Origin: Thermoplasmatota archaeon
GTDB lineage: Archaea; Thermoplasmatota; Penumbrarchaeia; Penumbrarchaeales; Penumbrarchaeaceae
Assembly: GCA_030600725.1 (NCBI GenBank)
Contig: JAUVLN010000096.1
Span: forward strand, 1-7,619
Reading direction: 5' to 3'
DNA: 7,619 nt
Within the stretch, counting starts at the first letter, position 1. Each line of letters begins with the position of its first letter. The notes below the pieces were generated by a model that had not been told where the DNA came from, made no database searches, and saw only the letters and a program-made list of their open reading frames with translations. The translations under genes and the position numbers were made by a program. This document shows, in pieces, positions 1-6,922 of the stretch.

Positions 1-1069
1 CCAACGCCTCGACCTTCTCAAGACCGGAGATCCTCAATCCTTTATCATATTTTCCAGGATATCCTCCCGAGGCCAGCACAACACATACAGCCTTGCTCTT
101 GCTCCACCTGAACTTCACTTTGTCCAGGGTTCCGTCGCAACATGCTATCAGGGGTTTGATTATGTCCGTGGCCATTCTGGGAATGACAACCTGCGCCTCG
201 GGATCCCCGAACCTGCAGTTGAACTCGATCACCTGGGGGCCCTTTTCGGTGATCATCAATCCGGCATAAAGGATGCCCTTGTAAGGGTGCCCCTCCTTAC
301 GCATTCCATCGATCATGGGGAGAAATATCTCATCATAGACCGATGAGGCCATATCCTCATTGACTACCGGCGCGGGGGAATATGCCCCCATTCCTCCGGT
401 GTTTGGACCCTTATCGTTATCTAAAGCCCTCTTGTGGTCCTGAGCCGATTCCAGGGGCACAACGGTCTTCCCGTCGCAGAATGCAAGTATCGACGCCTCT
501 TCACCCTTCAGGTAATCCTCGATAAGTATCCTATCTCCTGCTTTCCCGAAAGCTCCGGATGAGATGAGATCTATCGCCTCAAGCGCCTCCATCTCATCCT
601 CACAGGGGAAAGCACCCTTCCCTGCGGCCAGACCGTCCACCTTAACGACCTGCGGACCGCCCACCTCCTTAACGTACCTCCTGGCCTCATCGTGATCGTC
701 GAATATCCTGAAAGGTGCGGTGGGTATGTGATATCTCCTCATGATCTCCTTGGCATAGATCTTTGACGTCTCCAGCATCGCTGCCTTTTTGGTGGGGCCG
801 AACACCCGGAGGCCGTGTCTCTCGAAATGATCTACCATGCCCATCTCCAATGGGGCTTCCGGACCCACCACGGTAAGGTCGATCCCATTCTCCATTGCGA
901 AATCCGCCAGTCCCTCGATGTCGGTCGCGCTGATATCCACCAGCTTGGCAACATCCCTCATACCATCATTGCCAGGGGCAACGTACACATTTGATACCCA
1001 TCTGCTCTTTTTGATCTTCCAGGCCAGAGTATGCTCCCTTCCACCGCTTCCAACAACCAGAACCTTCAT
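1..1069 (-). CDS. purD: Phosphoribosylamine--glycine ligase (GAR synthetase), 3' end cut by window edge
   Basis: PurD joins glycine to 5-phosphoribosylamine using ATP, giving glycinamide ribonucleotide in de novo purine synthesis in the cytoplasm. I translated it from the ATG at 1069; 356 residues are visible, and since family members usually have about 420-440, roughly 70 C-terminal residues lie outside the window. Motifs in order: the N-terminal nucleotide-fold loop GSGGREH (residues 7-13), GPEAPL (69-74), the ATP-grasp segment KVDGLAAGKG (143-152), GPNTGGMGAYSP (221-232), and the family signature with RFGDPEAQ (286-293), followed by SGGYPGKY (334-341) opening the C-terminal domain. The start is supported by AGGTG seven bases upstream and by the glycine-rich loop beginning at residue 7, as is normal. 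The reading frame is intact. It follows pyrE by 17 bases in the same direction, so the two are probably cotranscribed. Identification rests on family motifs and is secure. Confidence 0.97.
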   Translation of the reverse strand, partial: MKVLVVGSGGREHTLAWKIKKSRWVSNVYVAPGNDGMRDVAKLVDISATDIEGLADFAMENGIDLTVVGPEAPLEMGMVDHFERHGLRVFGPTKKAAMLETSKIYAKEIMRRYHIPTAPFRIFDDHDEARRYVKEVGGPQVVKVDGLAAGKGAFPCEDEMEALEAIDLISSGAFGKAGDRILIEDYLKGEEASILAFCDGKTVVPLESAQDHKRALDNDKGPNTGGMGAYSPAPVVNEDMASSVYDEIFLPMIDGMRKEGHPYKGILYAGLMITEKGPQVIEFNCRFGDPEAQVVIPRMATDIIKPLIACCDGTLDKVKFRWSKSKAVCVVLASGGYPGKYDKGLRISGLEKVEAL

Positions 1070-1076
1070 CTTTCAT

Positions 1077-1081
1077 CACCT
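1077..1081 (-). promoter_or_regulatory. Ribosome binding site of purD
   Basis: The minus strand reads AGGTG followed by ATGAAAG and then the purD ATG, a seven-base spacing. The site lies inside the 17-base gap after the pyrE stop codon, consistent with translation from a shared transcript. A nearer ATG at 1076-1074 is out of frame with PurD. Confidence 0.6.
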
Positions 1082-1086
1082 ATCTC

Positions 1087-1611
1087 TCAAAATCCCCTTC
1101 GACCCGCCTCTTCCAGCAGGTCCCTTGCCTTTACCAGAGACCTGAAATCAACCCTCTGGTTCAACGGCTCCGTACCACCCTCCTCCCTATCAACGACAGA
1201 TAGGACGCCCACAACCTCGGCCCCCGCCTCCTCCAGAATATCGATGGCGCCGAGAACGGATCCACCTGAAGTGACCACATCCTCAAGTAGAAGTATCCTG
1301 TCCCCCTTTTCCAGATTACCCTCGATCATCTTTCCGGTTCCATGAACCCTGCCCTTTTTTCTGATGATAAGAAGTGGCACCTTATTACGAAGCGAGTACG
1401 CAACCACAAGAGGTACCGCGCCCAGCTCCACTCCGGCGACCTTATCGCACTCCACGGCCTCATATGAGAAAAGGTCCGTGATCTCGGACAGGATATCCGG
1501 AATACAGATTGCTCTTTTTATGTCCACATAGTATCTACTCTTCTTTCCTGAGGTCAGTGTGAAATCACCGAATCTGACCGCCTCGCATGACAGCAGCTCC
1601 TCTATCAGCAC
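1087..1611 (-). CDS. pyrE: Orotate phosphoribosyltransferase
   Basis: PyrE transfers the phosphoribosyl group of PRPP to orotate, giving orotidine 5'-monophosphate, the penultimate step to UMP. Numbering from the GTG at 1611 gives 174 residues, the short form typical of archaea. Visible motifs: FGDFTLTSGKKSRYYVDIK (14-32), the substrate-binding entry found in this family; GVELGAVPL (60-68); the mobile catalytic loop RKKGRVHGTG (84-93) with its lysines and HGTG; and the PRPP-binding loop LLLEDVVTSGGS (107-118). The frame stays open upstream to another GTG at 1653 (188 residues). I prefer 1611 because GGGAGG lies six bases before it and because archaeal homologs usually begin about 12-16 residues before the FG[DE]F motif. 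A leaderless start at 1653 remains possible, since a TATA-like element sits about 23-25 bases upstream of it. The gene ends in TGA and is followed closely by purD. Function is certain; the start is not. Confidence 0.95.
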   Translation of the reverse strand: MLIEELLSCEAVRFGDFTLTSGKKSRYYVDIKRAICIPDILSEITDLFSYEAVECDKVAGVELGAVPLVVAYSLRNKVPLLIIRKKGRVHGTGKMIEGNLEKGDRILLLEDVVTSGGSVLGAIDILEEAGAEVVGVLSVVDREEGGTEPLNQRVDFRSLVKARDLLEEAGRRGF

Positions 1612-1617
1612 GGATAG

Positions 1618-1623
1618 CCTCCC
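1618..1623 (-). promoter_or_regulatory. Strong Shine-Dalgarno deciding the pyrE start
   Basis: GGGAGG on the minus strand lies six bases before the GTG at 1611. It is far better placed than anything before the upstream in-frame GTG at 1653, whose preceding bases offer only GGGGAA directly abutting the codon. It is the main argument for the 174-residue PyrE. Confidence 0.65.
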
Positions 1624-1630
1624 GGGGGTT

Positions 1631-1651
1631 AAAAGGGCACCCAATGTGCCC
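1631..1651 (-). terminator. GC-rich hairpin plus T4 between the surface-protein gene and pyrE
   Basis: The minus strand reads GGGCAC, a five-base loop ATTGG, GTGCCC, then TTTT: a perfect six-base-pair stem followed by a short T run. It lies about 60 bases after the stop of the large surface-protein gene and just before the pyrE ribosome binding site. It may terminate the upstream transcript or act as a leader hairpin of pyrE. The T run is short for a bacterial-type terminator, and archaeal termination depends mainly on T tracts, so the role is uncertain. Confidence 0.45.
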
Positions 1652-1665
1652 ACTTCCCCAAGTGG
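1650..1665 (-). repeat. Second hairpin, overlapping the GGGCAC hairpin by two bases
   Basis: CCACTT, loop GGGG, AAGTGG on the minus strand forms a perfect six-base-pair stem with a tetraloop. It shares positions 1650-1651 with the adjacent hairpin, so both cannot form to full length at once. It also spans the alternative GTG start at 1653. No function can be read directly. Confidence 0.45.
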
Positions 1666-1672
1666 TTGAAGC

Positions 1673-1680
1673 TATTTTAA
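1673..1680 (-). promoter_or_regulatory. Candidate TATA element for pyrE-purD
   Basis: TTAAAATA on the minus strand is the most AT-rich block in the spacer and resembles an archaeal TATA box. With a usual 25-base offset, transcription would start near 1650-1653, giving either a leaderless mRNA from GTG 1653 or a roughly 40-base leader containing the GGGCAC hairpin ahead of GTG 1611. The match is weaker than that of the surface-protein promoter. Confidence 0.35.
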
Positions 1681-1712
1681 TTGGTCGGAGGGGCGCTCCT
1701 TCGGGAACTGCT

Positions 1713-2108
1713 TCATACCCTTCTTGGCGGCTGCACTGGCTGGACTGGCCTGACCATCTGTGGGTTGATCGGCCTCGCACCTAGCAGGGGCCTCGCCCCG
1801 GGCATCTGTCTGGCCATTCCCGGAACTCCACGGGGTGCAGGCAGGGCCATGGTTGGCTGCTGGCCTGCCATCAGAGCGGTAGGTCTCATGGCAGGACGCC
1901 CGATCATCTGGGGGCCTCCCCCAAATACCATGGGCTGAGGGGTACCAGGTTGTGCACCTCCCTGCGCCTGAAGGAAAGTGGGAAGCTTTGATGATATGGT
2001 GGCAAGCGGGAGTTTCTCCATCAGGTTGTGGACCCTCTCCCTGCGCCTCTGCTGGGCGGACTGGTAGATCGCAGTCTTCCTTGGGTCCTTGGATGCGCTG
2101 TGCTTGTT
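1713..2108 (-). other. Encoded cytoplasmic tail of the giant surface protein
   Basis: Residues 1593-1723 follow the transmembrane helix. The first part (about 1593-1640) is basic and probably helical, with QQRRRERV and two KLP motifs. The last 83 residues (1641-1723) hold about 18 Pro, 9 Arg and 8 Met and contain no Asp, Glu, Lys, Ser or Cys. RPVQP/ARP-type motifs recur. It is probably disordered. The basic flank after the helix fits the positive-inside rule and so a cytoplasmic location. Confidence 0.7.
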
Positions 2109-5100
2109 GTACAGAACATAACCGCTGAGGGCAGCGGCGATGAGGGCGATCAAGGCGAGTACCCACAGAAATATGGGTACGGCGTAGCTTGTCTTCTCCA
2201 CATCGTCCCCACCACCTGAGGGCTCCACCGGTTTCGGATCAGATCCGATCTCGGGATCGAACGGATCGATATCGGCCTTGTCCGCTACCCCGTCCTTGTC
2301 GGAGTCCTTCTGCCACTCCCTGATCGTCGGAAAAGCGTCGGAGTTGTCCCCTACGCCATCTCCATCCGTGTCAACCCATTCCGAAGGATCGAATTCGAAA
2401 TCATCATTTACATTTAAATATCCGTCGTTATCAAAGTCCAGATCCACAGGTACGGGTTTCTTGTTAATGGACACATTGACCTGGGACAATGCATATGTCT
2501 CTCCGTCCCATGCCCGAACATCGATCGTTACATCCTGCTGTATCTCGTTCGTGCCTTCCGCTTTCAGGGTCAAGCCCCATGCGTTGGTTCCCACCGCCCG
2601 ATACCAATCGTTATTCCAGAAGATCTCGACCCACTGAATGCCTTCGACATCCTCCGCTTCTCCCATTACGGAGAAGAAACCCGGTTCTATCCTGCTGAAT
2701 TCAAGAGGCCTTATGATGGATATGCCCGGAGCATCGTTGACCTTCTCAACTATCACGATCATCGTGGTCAATGCGGTATATTCTCCATCGCTCACGGATA
2801 GGGTGATGGTGCTCCAGCCGTTCCAATCGGCCACGCTCGGAGTGAAGGAGAGTACCTGTTTATCGTCATCCTCATTTTTGGTGAGGAAGAATTTCACGAA
2901 TGTCTTGTTTGTGTACTCTTCTATGGCCATCGTAAAGGATGTTCTATCGGAGTCGATATCCACCACATACTGTGTCAGCTCGATAACGTTGGACTGTGCC
3001 ACATCCTCCAGTACCTTACGGTTCTCGATATCCAACCATGATGGGCCGTCGTTATCGTTCTCTACCATAACGATGAATTCGACGTTCGGATTCTTTAACA
3101 GGTTCCATTCCACACTGTCCGTGGCATACATCGTGACCTTAACCTTGCCGTGCCAGTCCGAAAGACGGCTCATCCGGACCACCAGTTCGTTAGTGGACCT
3201 CAACCATGATATCTGGAATTCCGCCTCCTCATCGTAAGGATAAGGGTCTCCTGACAGATCGGGGATCGGCAGCATTGACAGGTAATCTCCGTCGACATCC
3301 TTGAAGAGCTCGTAATCATCAAGATCCACTATTATGGTCTCCTCAGCGCCCTCGATAGCGTAGAGGGTTGGGAGGAACTCCGAAGTCCTCGTGGGTTCAT
3401 CATTTACCGGCTCCACCAAGATCTCGAACTCGGAGGATACCAAGGTCCTGGGAGGTACGCCGTTCGGACCGCCGGTATCGGTTACGGTGATCCTACCGGT
3501 TATCTCGGGTATGGTCGAATATCTCGTATAGAAATTAGGGGTCTTCCCGGCATCGATGACCATGTTCCCGTCCCGGATATATGCGTTCAATTTCGATGCC
3601 TGTGATCCCTCCAGGATGATATTGAATTCAAGATTATCAGCACCGGTGTAGTCATCCGTGAAGAAATCCTTGAGGTCATAACCGAAGGTCTTCGTCTCGT
3701 CCTCCTTGAGGGTGAGATCCGGTAAAACCTGGATCTGTCTTGGTTTTGCATTATATTCAACACTGAGTGCATCCAGATATGCCATACCGGAACCCTCGGC
3801 CCCAACGCCCAGATATATCCGGGTTATCGGGTTATTGCTATCGGGATAATCCGGTACCAACCTGTCTATCACCTTATACAGGGGAACGTTATCCCCATCA
3901 TGAGTGACAGTCACGGTGGTCTCGTATGTTATCTGGATCCCCTCCAGGGTTATCCTGCCCTTGGTGGAGGAGATGATCTCCATCTGGACAGAAACCAGGC
4001 GGTTTCCCCACCTATCCGTGGTAACGGCAGAACCCGGATTGGTGTCTATGTAATCCTGCAGTCCCTGACTGATGTTGAATGTGTGAAGGTCCCTGAACTC
4101 ACCGTTGAATTGAATATCTACGGTTGACTCATCATTACCCACGTCCAATCCAATATCCTCGGGATAGGTGACCGCCATTTTCCACACTTTGATCTGGCTC
4201 TTTTGTGCGGATGCGGAGATGATGTCCGGCAGACCATCGTTGTCAAGGTCGGCCATCGTCAGGCCCGCAGTTCCCGAATGAGACATGGTCTTATGCAGTA
4301 TGAAACCCCTGCTGGGATCATCCGGTTCCTCGTACCAGTATATCGTTGATCCGATATTGAAGAATAGATCCGCGTAACCATCATTCCCGATATCCGCGGT
4401 TGCCACATTGTATGAGTATCCTGACCTTACGATCGTACCCGAGAAGGAAGTCCCACCCTGGTATTTCCAGAACCTCACCTTTGAATAGCTGCTGTAGGTG
4501 TATGTTTCGGTTGTAACGACATCCCGATATCCATCTTTTCTCTCGATGGTTCGGATGGCCCCGGGATAATACATGCTGCCGCCGATGCCAACCGAGGACC
4601 AGGTGGCGGTTGGGTTGGTGTTTCTATAATACACGGCAGTCCCGGACCCCCAGCTGCCCATGACCGCGAGGATATCGATATCCCCATCATTATCCATGTC
4701 GTCTCCCCACAACCCTCTGCAGTAGCTCGCACCCGGTGCGATGTTGTATCCCTGCCAGGTGTCTGTCCTCGGGTTCGAAGGTGATCTATACCAGGCTATC
4801 AGGCCATCCCTCCATCCATATCTGCTGATGGCGAAATCGCATTTGCCGTCACCATCGATATCTCCCGCCCAGAATCCATATGCCGAGGCATAACCATAGC
4901 TGAAACGGCTTAGAGCAAGATGCTGGTTCCAATCATCCAATATGTTTTCCGACCCTGGATTCTCGAACCAGAATACCACTCCACCGCTACCGAAGGCCAA
5001 TGCGTCCTCGTCGCCATCGCCATCCACATCACCCCAGAACACCAGATTGGGATCGCCCATGGAACCTATTCTTTTAAGGTTGCCCACACCATCGAACGGT

Positions 5101-6884
5101 GTTCCGTCGTTTATCCAGATCCCGACATATCCGGAGGATCTCCCCACGAATACCAGGTCCAGATCTCCATCTTCATCGACGTCGAATGAGTCCGTGGCCC
5201 TGATATCCTTGATCCCGCCATCGGTGATCCAGAACTTCTCGTAAGTGGAGGTTGTTTTGTTCTTGCAGATCAGAATAGCCAATTGTGAAGCTGAATACCC
5301 GGCTACTATGATATCAACATCATTATCTTTATCATAATCATACGGTGCGAAGCATTGAGGTTGTACGATGTCGCTCGTGAGTTCCTTCTTGTTCCATGAA
5401 GTCATTGAATTCTGTGTGTAGAGTTTGACGCTGAATACGCTGGAACCTCCTGACGCTATGATATCCATCTTCGAATCGTTATTGGCCTTTACAGCGATGA
5501 TCGATCTGGGGCTTGGCATATTGGTATCGAGGGTCCTCCTTGTGAACGTGGAGCCACTGTTGGAATTCTCATAGGAGTAGAGGTTGCTATCACTGTAGGA
5601 GCCCAGAAGAATATCGATATCATTGTCGGAGTCCAGATCGGAGGTCTCGATCGTGTATGGCATATTCACCGAACTATCCTTTCTGTCTCTAGACCAGGTC
5701 CCTGAAGTTGTCTTGGGATTCTTGTATATATACAACCCTCTGTAGTTATTGTACCAGGAATACTGGGAAGATACGCCGACCGCCACATCGATATAACCGT
5801 CGCTGTTGAAATCACCGACATCCATGGCATTGTAGACGTACTGGTAATAATTATATGGTGACGATCCGACGGACCTCGCCGTCCACCCCGAGGTGGTGTT
5901 GGGATTGTCCGGGGCCTGGAACCAGTAAACCCACTTGCTCCAGTAGTAGTAATAATAATACCAGGGTGCGACGACAACATCCGGATTCCCATCGTTATTG
6001 ATATCCGCGATCCTCACCCTGCCAGCATATCCAAACGATGAATAGAAGGTATATCTGGACCAGGAGGAGCCGCCATTGTTCCTGAAATAGGTGATATATC
6101 CGGATCTGTAGTTGTAGTAATTCGAGGTCACAACATCAAGATCACCATCGCCATCCATATCCGCGATATCAAGGCCGTAACAATTTCTTACATACGTGCC
6201 TGCATAAATTACGTGAACCGTCCAGTTCTCGGTCTTCTCTCCATCCGGATTCTCCATCCAGATGATGCGGCTGTTCCTCGTATCGGATACGACGATATCC
6301 TCCCATCCGTCACCGTTGATGTCACCATATTCCATGGCAAATCCCATGAAATCCAGGCTGGCCGGATCCTCTTCAATGATGTAATCCTGCAGGTTGCTAG
6401 GACTGTATCTCCCCCTCAACCCGACATTAGCTCCCGTTATCGTCGAATCATCCGGAATATATATCGAACTCGCCGCGTTCGACCCACCCTGGGAAGATGA
6501 GAAGGTAGCGGTAACCTTATCTTTACCCGTTGACAGGTACGTTTGCTCTCCGAATTTACCGTATCCGGTGCCGGTGTATTCCCATTCGGCATTACCATCA
6601 AGACCAACGTCCAGATAGGGGTCCAACAAGGCATTTCCCTCGGCAGATCCATATGTGCTGATATCTACTGTAGCGTCTGATATGGGAACATCCCTATTCA
6701 CCTTGAGGTAATATGAAGTATCAACACCTCCATTTGTGGGTATCCTGATCTCCCCTCCGTCAAGCTGCACCCCCCCATCATCATACAGGGAATTCGTCAC
6801 CTCTCCAGTCCCCTCGGGTAACAGGGAGACGAGACCGCTAACAAGAAAAACGGCAACCAATGCCATGGCCAAGAACTTCTTCAT
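1713..6884 (-). CDS. Giant secreted FG-GAP propeller / cadherin-like surface protein with C-terminal membrane anchor
   Basis: A 1723-residue protein of unknown specific function, very probably displayed outside the cell and anchored by its C-terminus. Order of parts: signal peptide (about 1-28, KK then a hydrophobic core); beta-rich domain (about 35-160); fourteen FG-GAP/VCBS-like calcium-loop repeats (188-887), consensus DxDxDGxxD; a second beta-sandwich resembling the first (about 905-992); three cadherin-like domains ending VNDEP (1160-1164), ENDNDGP (1275-1281) and VNDAP (1382-1386); an Ig-like domain (about 1387-1475); an acidic thrombospondin-type-3-like stalk (1481-1544); one transmembrane helix (about 1567-1592); and a basic, Pro/Arg/Gln/Met-rich cytoplasmic tail (1593-1723). 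The ATG at 6884 is supported by GGAGG seven bases upstream and by the signal peptide starting at residue 1. Calcium-dependent adhesion or ligand binding is inferred from the domain types. Residues 1575-1647 are almost identical to the upstream paralog. The frame is intact; transcription is probably separate from its own TATA box. Confidence 0.93.
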   Translation of the reverse strand: MKKFLAMALVAVFLVSGLVSLLPEGTGEVTNSLYDDGGVQLDGGEIRIPTNGGVDTSYYLKVNRDVPISDATVDISTYGSAEGNALLDPYLDVGLDGNAEWEYTGTGYGKFGEQTYLSTGKDKVTATFSSSQGGSNAASSIYIPDDSTITGANVGLRGRYSPSNLQDYIIEEDPASLDFMGFAMEYGDINGDGWEDIVVSDTRNSRIIWMENPDGEKTENWTVHVIYAGTYVRNCYGLDIADMDGDGDLDVVTSNYYNYRSGYITYFRNNGGSSWSRYTFYSSFGYAGRVRIADINNDGNPDVVVAPWYYYYYYWSKWVYWFQAPDNPNTTSGWTARSVGSSPYNYYQYVYNAMDVGDFNSDGYIDVAVGVSSQYSWYNNYRGLYIYKNPKTTSGTWSRDRKDSSVNMPYTIETSDLDSDNDIDILLGSYSDSNLYSYENSNSGSTFTRRTLDTNMPSPRSIIAVKANNDSKMDIIASGGSSVFSVKLYTQNSMTSWNKKELTSDIVQPQCFAPYDYDKDNDVDIIVAGYSASQLAILICKNKTTSTYEKFWITDGGIKDIRATDSFDVDEDGDLDLVFVGRSSGYVGIWINDGTPFDGVGNLKRIGSMGDPNLVFWGDVDGDGDEDALAFGSGGVVFWFENPGSENILDDWNQHLALSRFSYGYASAYGFWAGDIDGDGKCDFAISRYGWRDGLIAWYRSPSNPRTDTWQGYNIAPGASYCRGLWGDDMDNDGDIDILAVMGSWGSGTAVYYRNTNPTATWSSVGIGGSMYYPGAIRTIERKDGYRDVVTTETYTYSSYSKVRFWKYQGGTSFSGTIVRSGYSYNVATADIGNDGYADLFFNIGSTIYWYEEPDDPSRGFILHKTMSHSGTAGLTMADLDNDGLPDIISASAQKSQIKVWKMAVTYPEDIGLDVGNDESTVDIQFNGEFRDLHTFNISQGLQDYIDTNPGSAVTTDRWGNRLVSVQMEIISSTKGRITLEGIQITYETTVTVTHDGDNVPLYKVIDRLVPDYPDSNNPITRIYLGVGAEGSGMAYLDALSVEYNAKPRQIQVLPDLTLKEDETKTFGYDLKDFFTDDYTGADNLEFNIILEGSQASKLNAYIRDGNMVIDAGKTPNFYTRYSTIPEITGRITVTDTGGPNGVPPRTLVSSEFEILVEPVNDEPTRTSEFLPTLYAIEGAEETIIVDLDDYELFKDVDGDYLSMLPIPDLSGDPYPYDEEAEFQISWLRSTNELVVRMSRLSDWHGKVKVTMYATDSVEWNLLKNPNVEFIVMVENDNDGPSWLDIENRKVLEDVAQSNVIELTQYVVDIDSDRTSFTMAIEEYTNKTFVKFFLTKNEDDDKQVLSFTPSVADWNGWSTITLSVSDGEYTALTTMIVIVEKVNDAPGISIIRPLEFSRIEPGFFSVMGEAEDVEGIQWVEIFWNNDWYRAVGTNAWGLTLKAEGTNEIQQDVTIDVRAWDGETYALSQVNVSINKKPVPVDLDFDNDGYLNVNDDFEFDPSEWVDTDGDGVGDNSDAFPTIREWQKDSDKDGVADKADIDPFDPEIGSDPKPVEPSGGGDDVEKTSYAVPIFLWVLALIALIAAALSGYVLYNKHSASKDPRKTAIYQSAQQRRRERVHNLMEKLPLATISSKLPTFLQAQGGAQPGTPQPMVFGGGPQMIGRPAMRPTALMAGQQPTMALPAPRGVPGMARQMPGARPLLGARPINPQMVRPVQPVQPPRRV
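1944..2163 (-). repeat. 220-base near-identical direct repeat, copy 1
   Basis: This segment matches 7400-7619 at every base except 2045 (g here, a at 7501), an Arg1614 to Cys change on the minus strand. It encodes most of the transmembrane helix, the basic segment QQRRRERV and the stretch up to QGGAQPG. Similarity stops being near-identical right below 1944, while the encoded tails stay recognisably related. The other end of the match coincides with the window edge, so its true length is unknown. Confidence 0.95.
2109..2186 (-). other. Encoded C-terminal transmembrane anchor
   Basis: Residues 1567-1592 form an uninterrupted hydrophobic stretch rich in Ala, Leu and Ile (core VLALIALIAAALSGYV), preceded by a Gly/Pro/acidic linker and followed by NKHSASKDPRK. 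This is a single-pass anchor with its N-terminal side outside. Most of its codons fall in the near-identical repeat shared with the upstream paralog. Confidence 0.85.
2253..2444 (-). other. Encoded thrombospondin-type-3-like calcium-binding stalk
   Basis: Residues 1481-1544 contain three acidic calcium-loop motifs: DFDNDGYLN (1483-1491), DTDGDGVGDNSDAFP (1505-1519) and DSDKDGVADKADIDP (1527-1541). Such repeats commonly sit just before the membrane anchor of archaeal surface proteins and form a calcium-stiffened stalk. The calcium role is family knowledge; the repeats are seen. Confidence 0.8.
2727..3749 (-). other. Encoded array of three cadherin-like domains
   Basis: Residues 1046-1386 fall into three units of roughly 105-120 residues. 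Each ends in a variant of the motif that links cadherin-like/VCBS domains: VNDEP, ENDNDGP and VNDAP. Units contain calcium-ligand-like acidic clusters such as KDVDGD (1195-1200) and DIDSDR (1309-1314). Likely an extended spacer between the propellers and the stalk. Confidence 0.7.
4224..6323 (-). repeat. Fourteen encoded FG-GAP/VCBS-type repeats
   Basis: Calcium-loop motifs start near residues 188, 242, 294, 358, 416, 467, 516, 568, 619, 675, 729, 781, 831 and 879, with spacings of 48-64 residues (mean about 53). Clear examples are DMDGDGDLD (242-250), DVDGDGDED (619-627) and DLDNDGLPD (879-887). The sixth (ANNDSKMD) and twelfth (KDGYRD) have lost several acidic ligands. One blade per repeat is the rule in FG-GAP propellers, so fourteen repeats fit two seven-bladed propellers. 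Repeats are divergent in DNA sequence, so this is an old array. Confidence 0.88.
5943..5960 (-). repeat. Trinucleotide run encoding six tyrosines
   Basis: Three TAT and three TAC codons in a row encode Tyr309-Tyr314, flanked by Trp308 and Trp315, inside the third propeller repeat. The run is a short codon microsatellite. Length change in steps of three would keep the frame. Confidence 0.9.
6801..6884 (-). other. Encoded signal peptide of the giant surface protein
   Basis: Residues 1-28: two lysines, then a hydrophobic core of about 18 residues (FLAMALVAVFLVSGLVSLL), then a polar turn PEGTGEV. This is a Sec-type signal. The exact cleavage site cannot be fixed by eye. There is no lipobox cysteine. 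Confidence 0.85.
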
Positions 6885-6885
6885 C

Positions 6886-6910
6886 GTATTTCCTCCAATA
6901 GCTGAAATAC
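6886..6910 (-). promoter_or_regulatory. Hairpin enclosing the ribosome binding site of the giant gene
   Basis: On the minus strand GTATTTC (6910-6904) pairs with GAAATAC (6892-6886), a perfect seven-base-pair stem around an eleven-base loop. The Shine-Dalgarno GGAGG occupies 6896-6892: four of its bases are in the loop and the last is in the stem. The stem ends one base before the ATG. This could modulate initiation, but the stem is AT-rich and its stability was not computed. Confidence 0.5.
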
Positions 6911-6922
6911 CTCAACTTTGAG
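6911..6922 (-). repeat. Short inverted repeat in the leader of the giant gene
   Basis: CTCAAAGTTGAG on the minus strand is a near-perfect palindrome: a four-base-pair stem with loop AAGT if folded as RNA, or five-base arms around AG as DNA. It sits exactly between the other two leader hairpins and shares two bases with the 6921-6938 repeat. Confidence 0.4.

Noticed and set aside
1672..2166. A 164-codon minus-strand open frame overlapping the 3' end of the giant gene
   Set aside because: It lies entirely within another frame of the GC-rich Pro/Arg tail region and reads as unstructured Pro/Ala/Gln-rich sequence. The same kind of shadow frame occurs at the equivalent place in the paralog (7089-7502), as expected from the shared base composition.
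2638..3237. A 199-codon plus-strand open frame
   Set aside because: Antisense to the cadherin-like region. Its Ser/Thr-rich composition is what the complement of Asp/Glu/Val-rich coding sequence gives. No domain and no convincing ribosome binding site.
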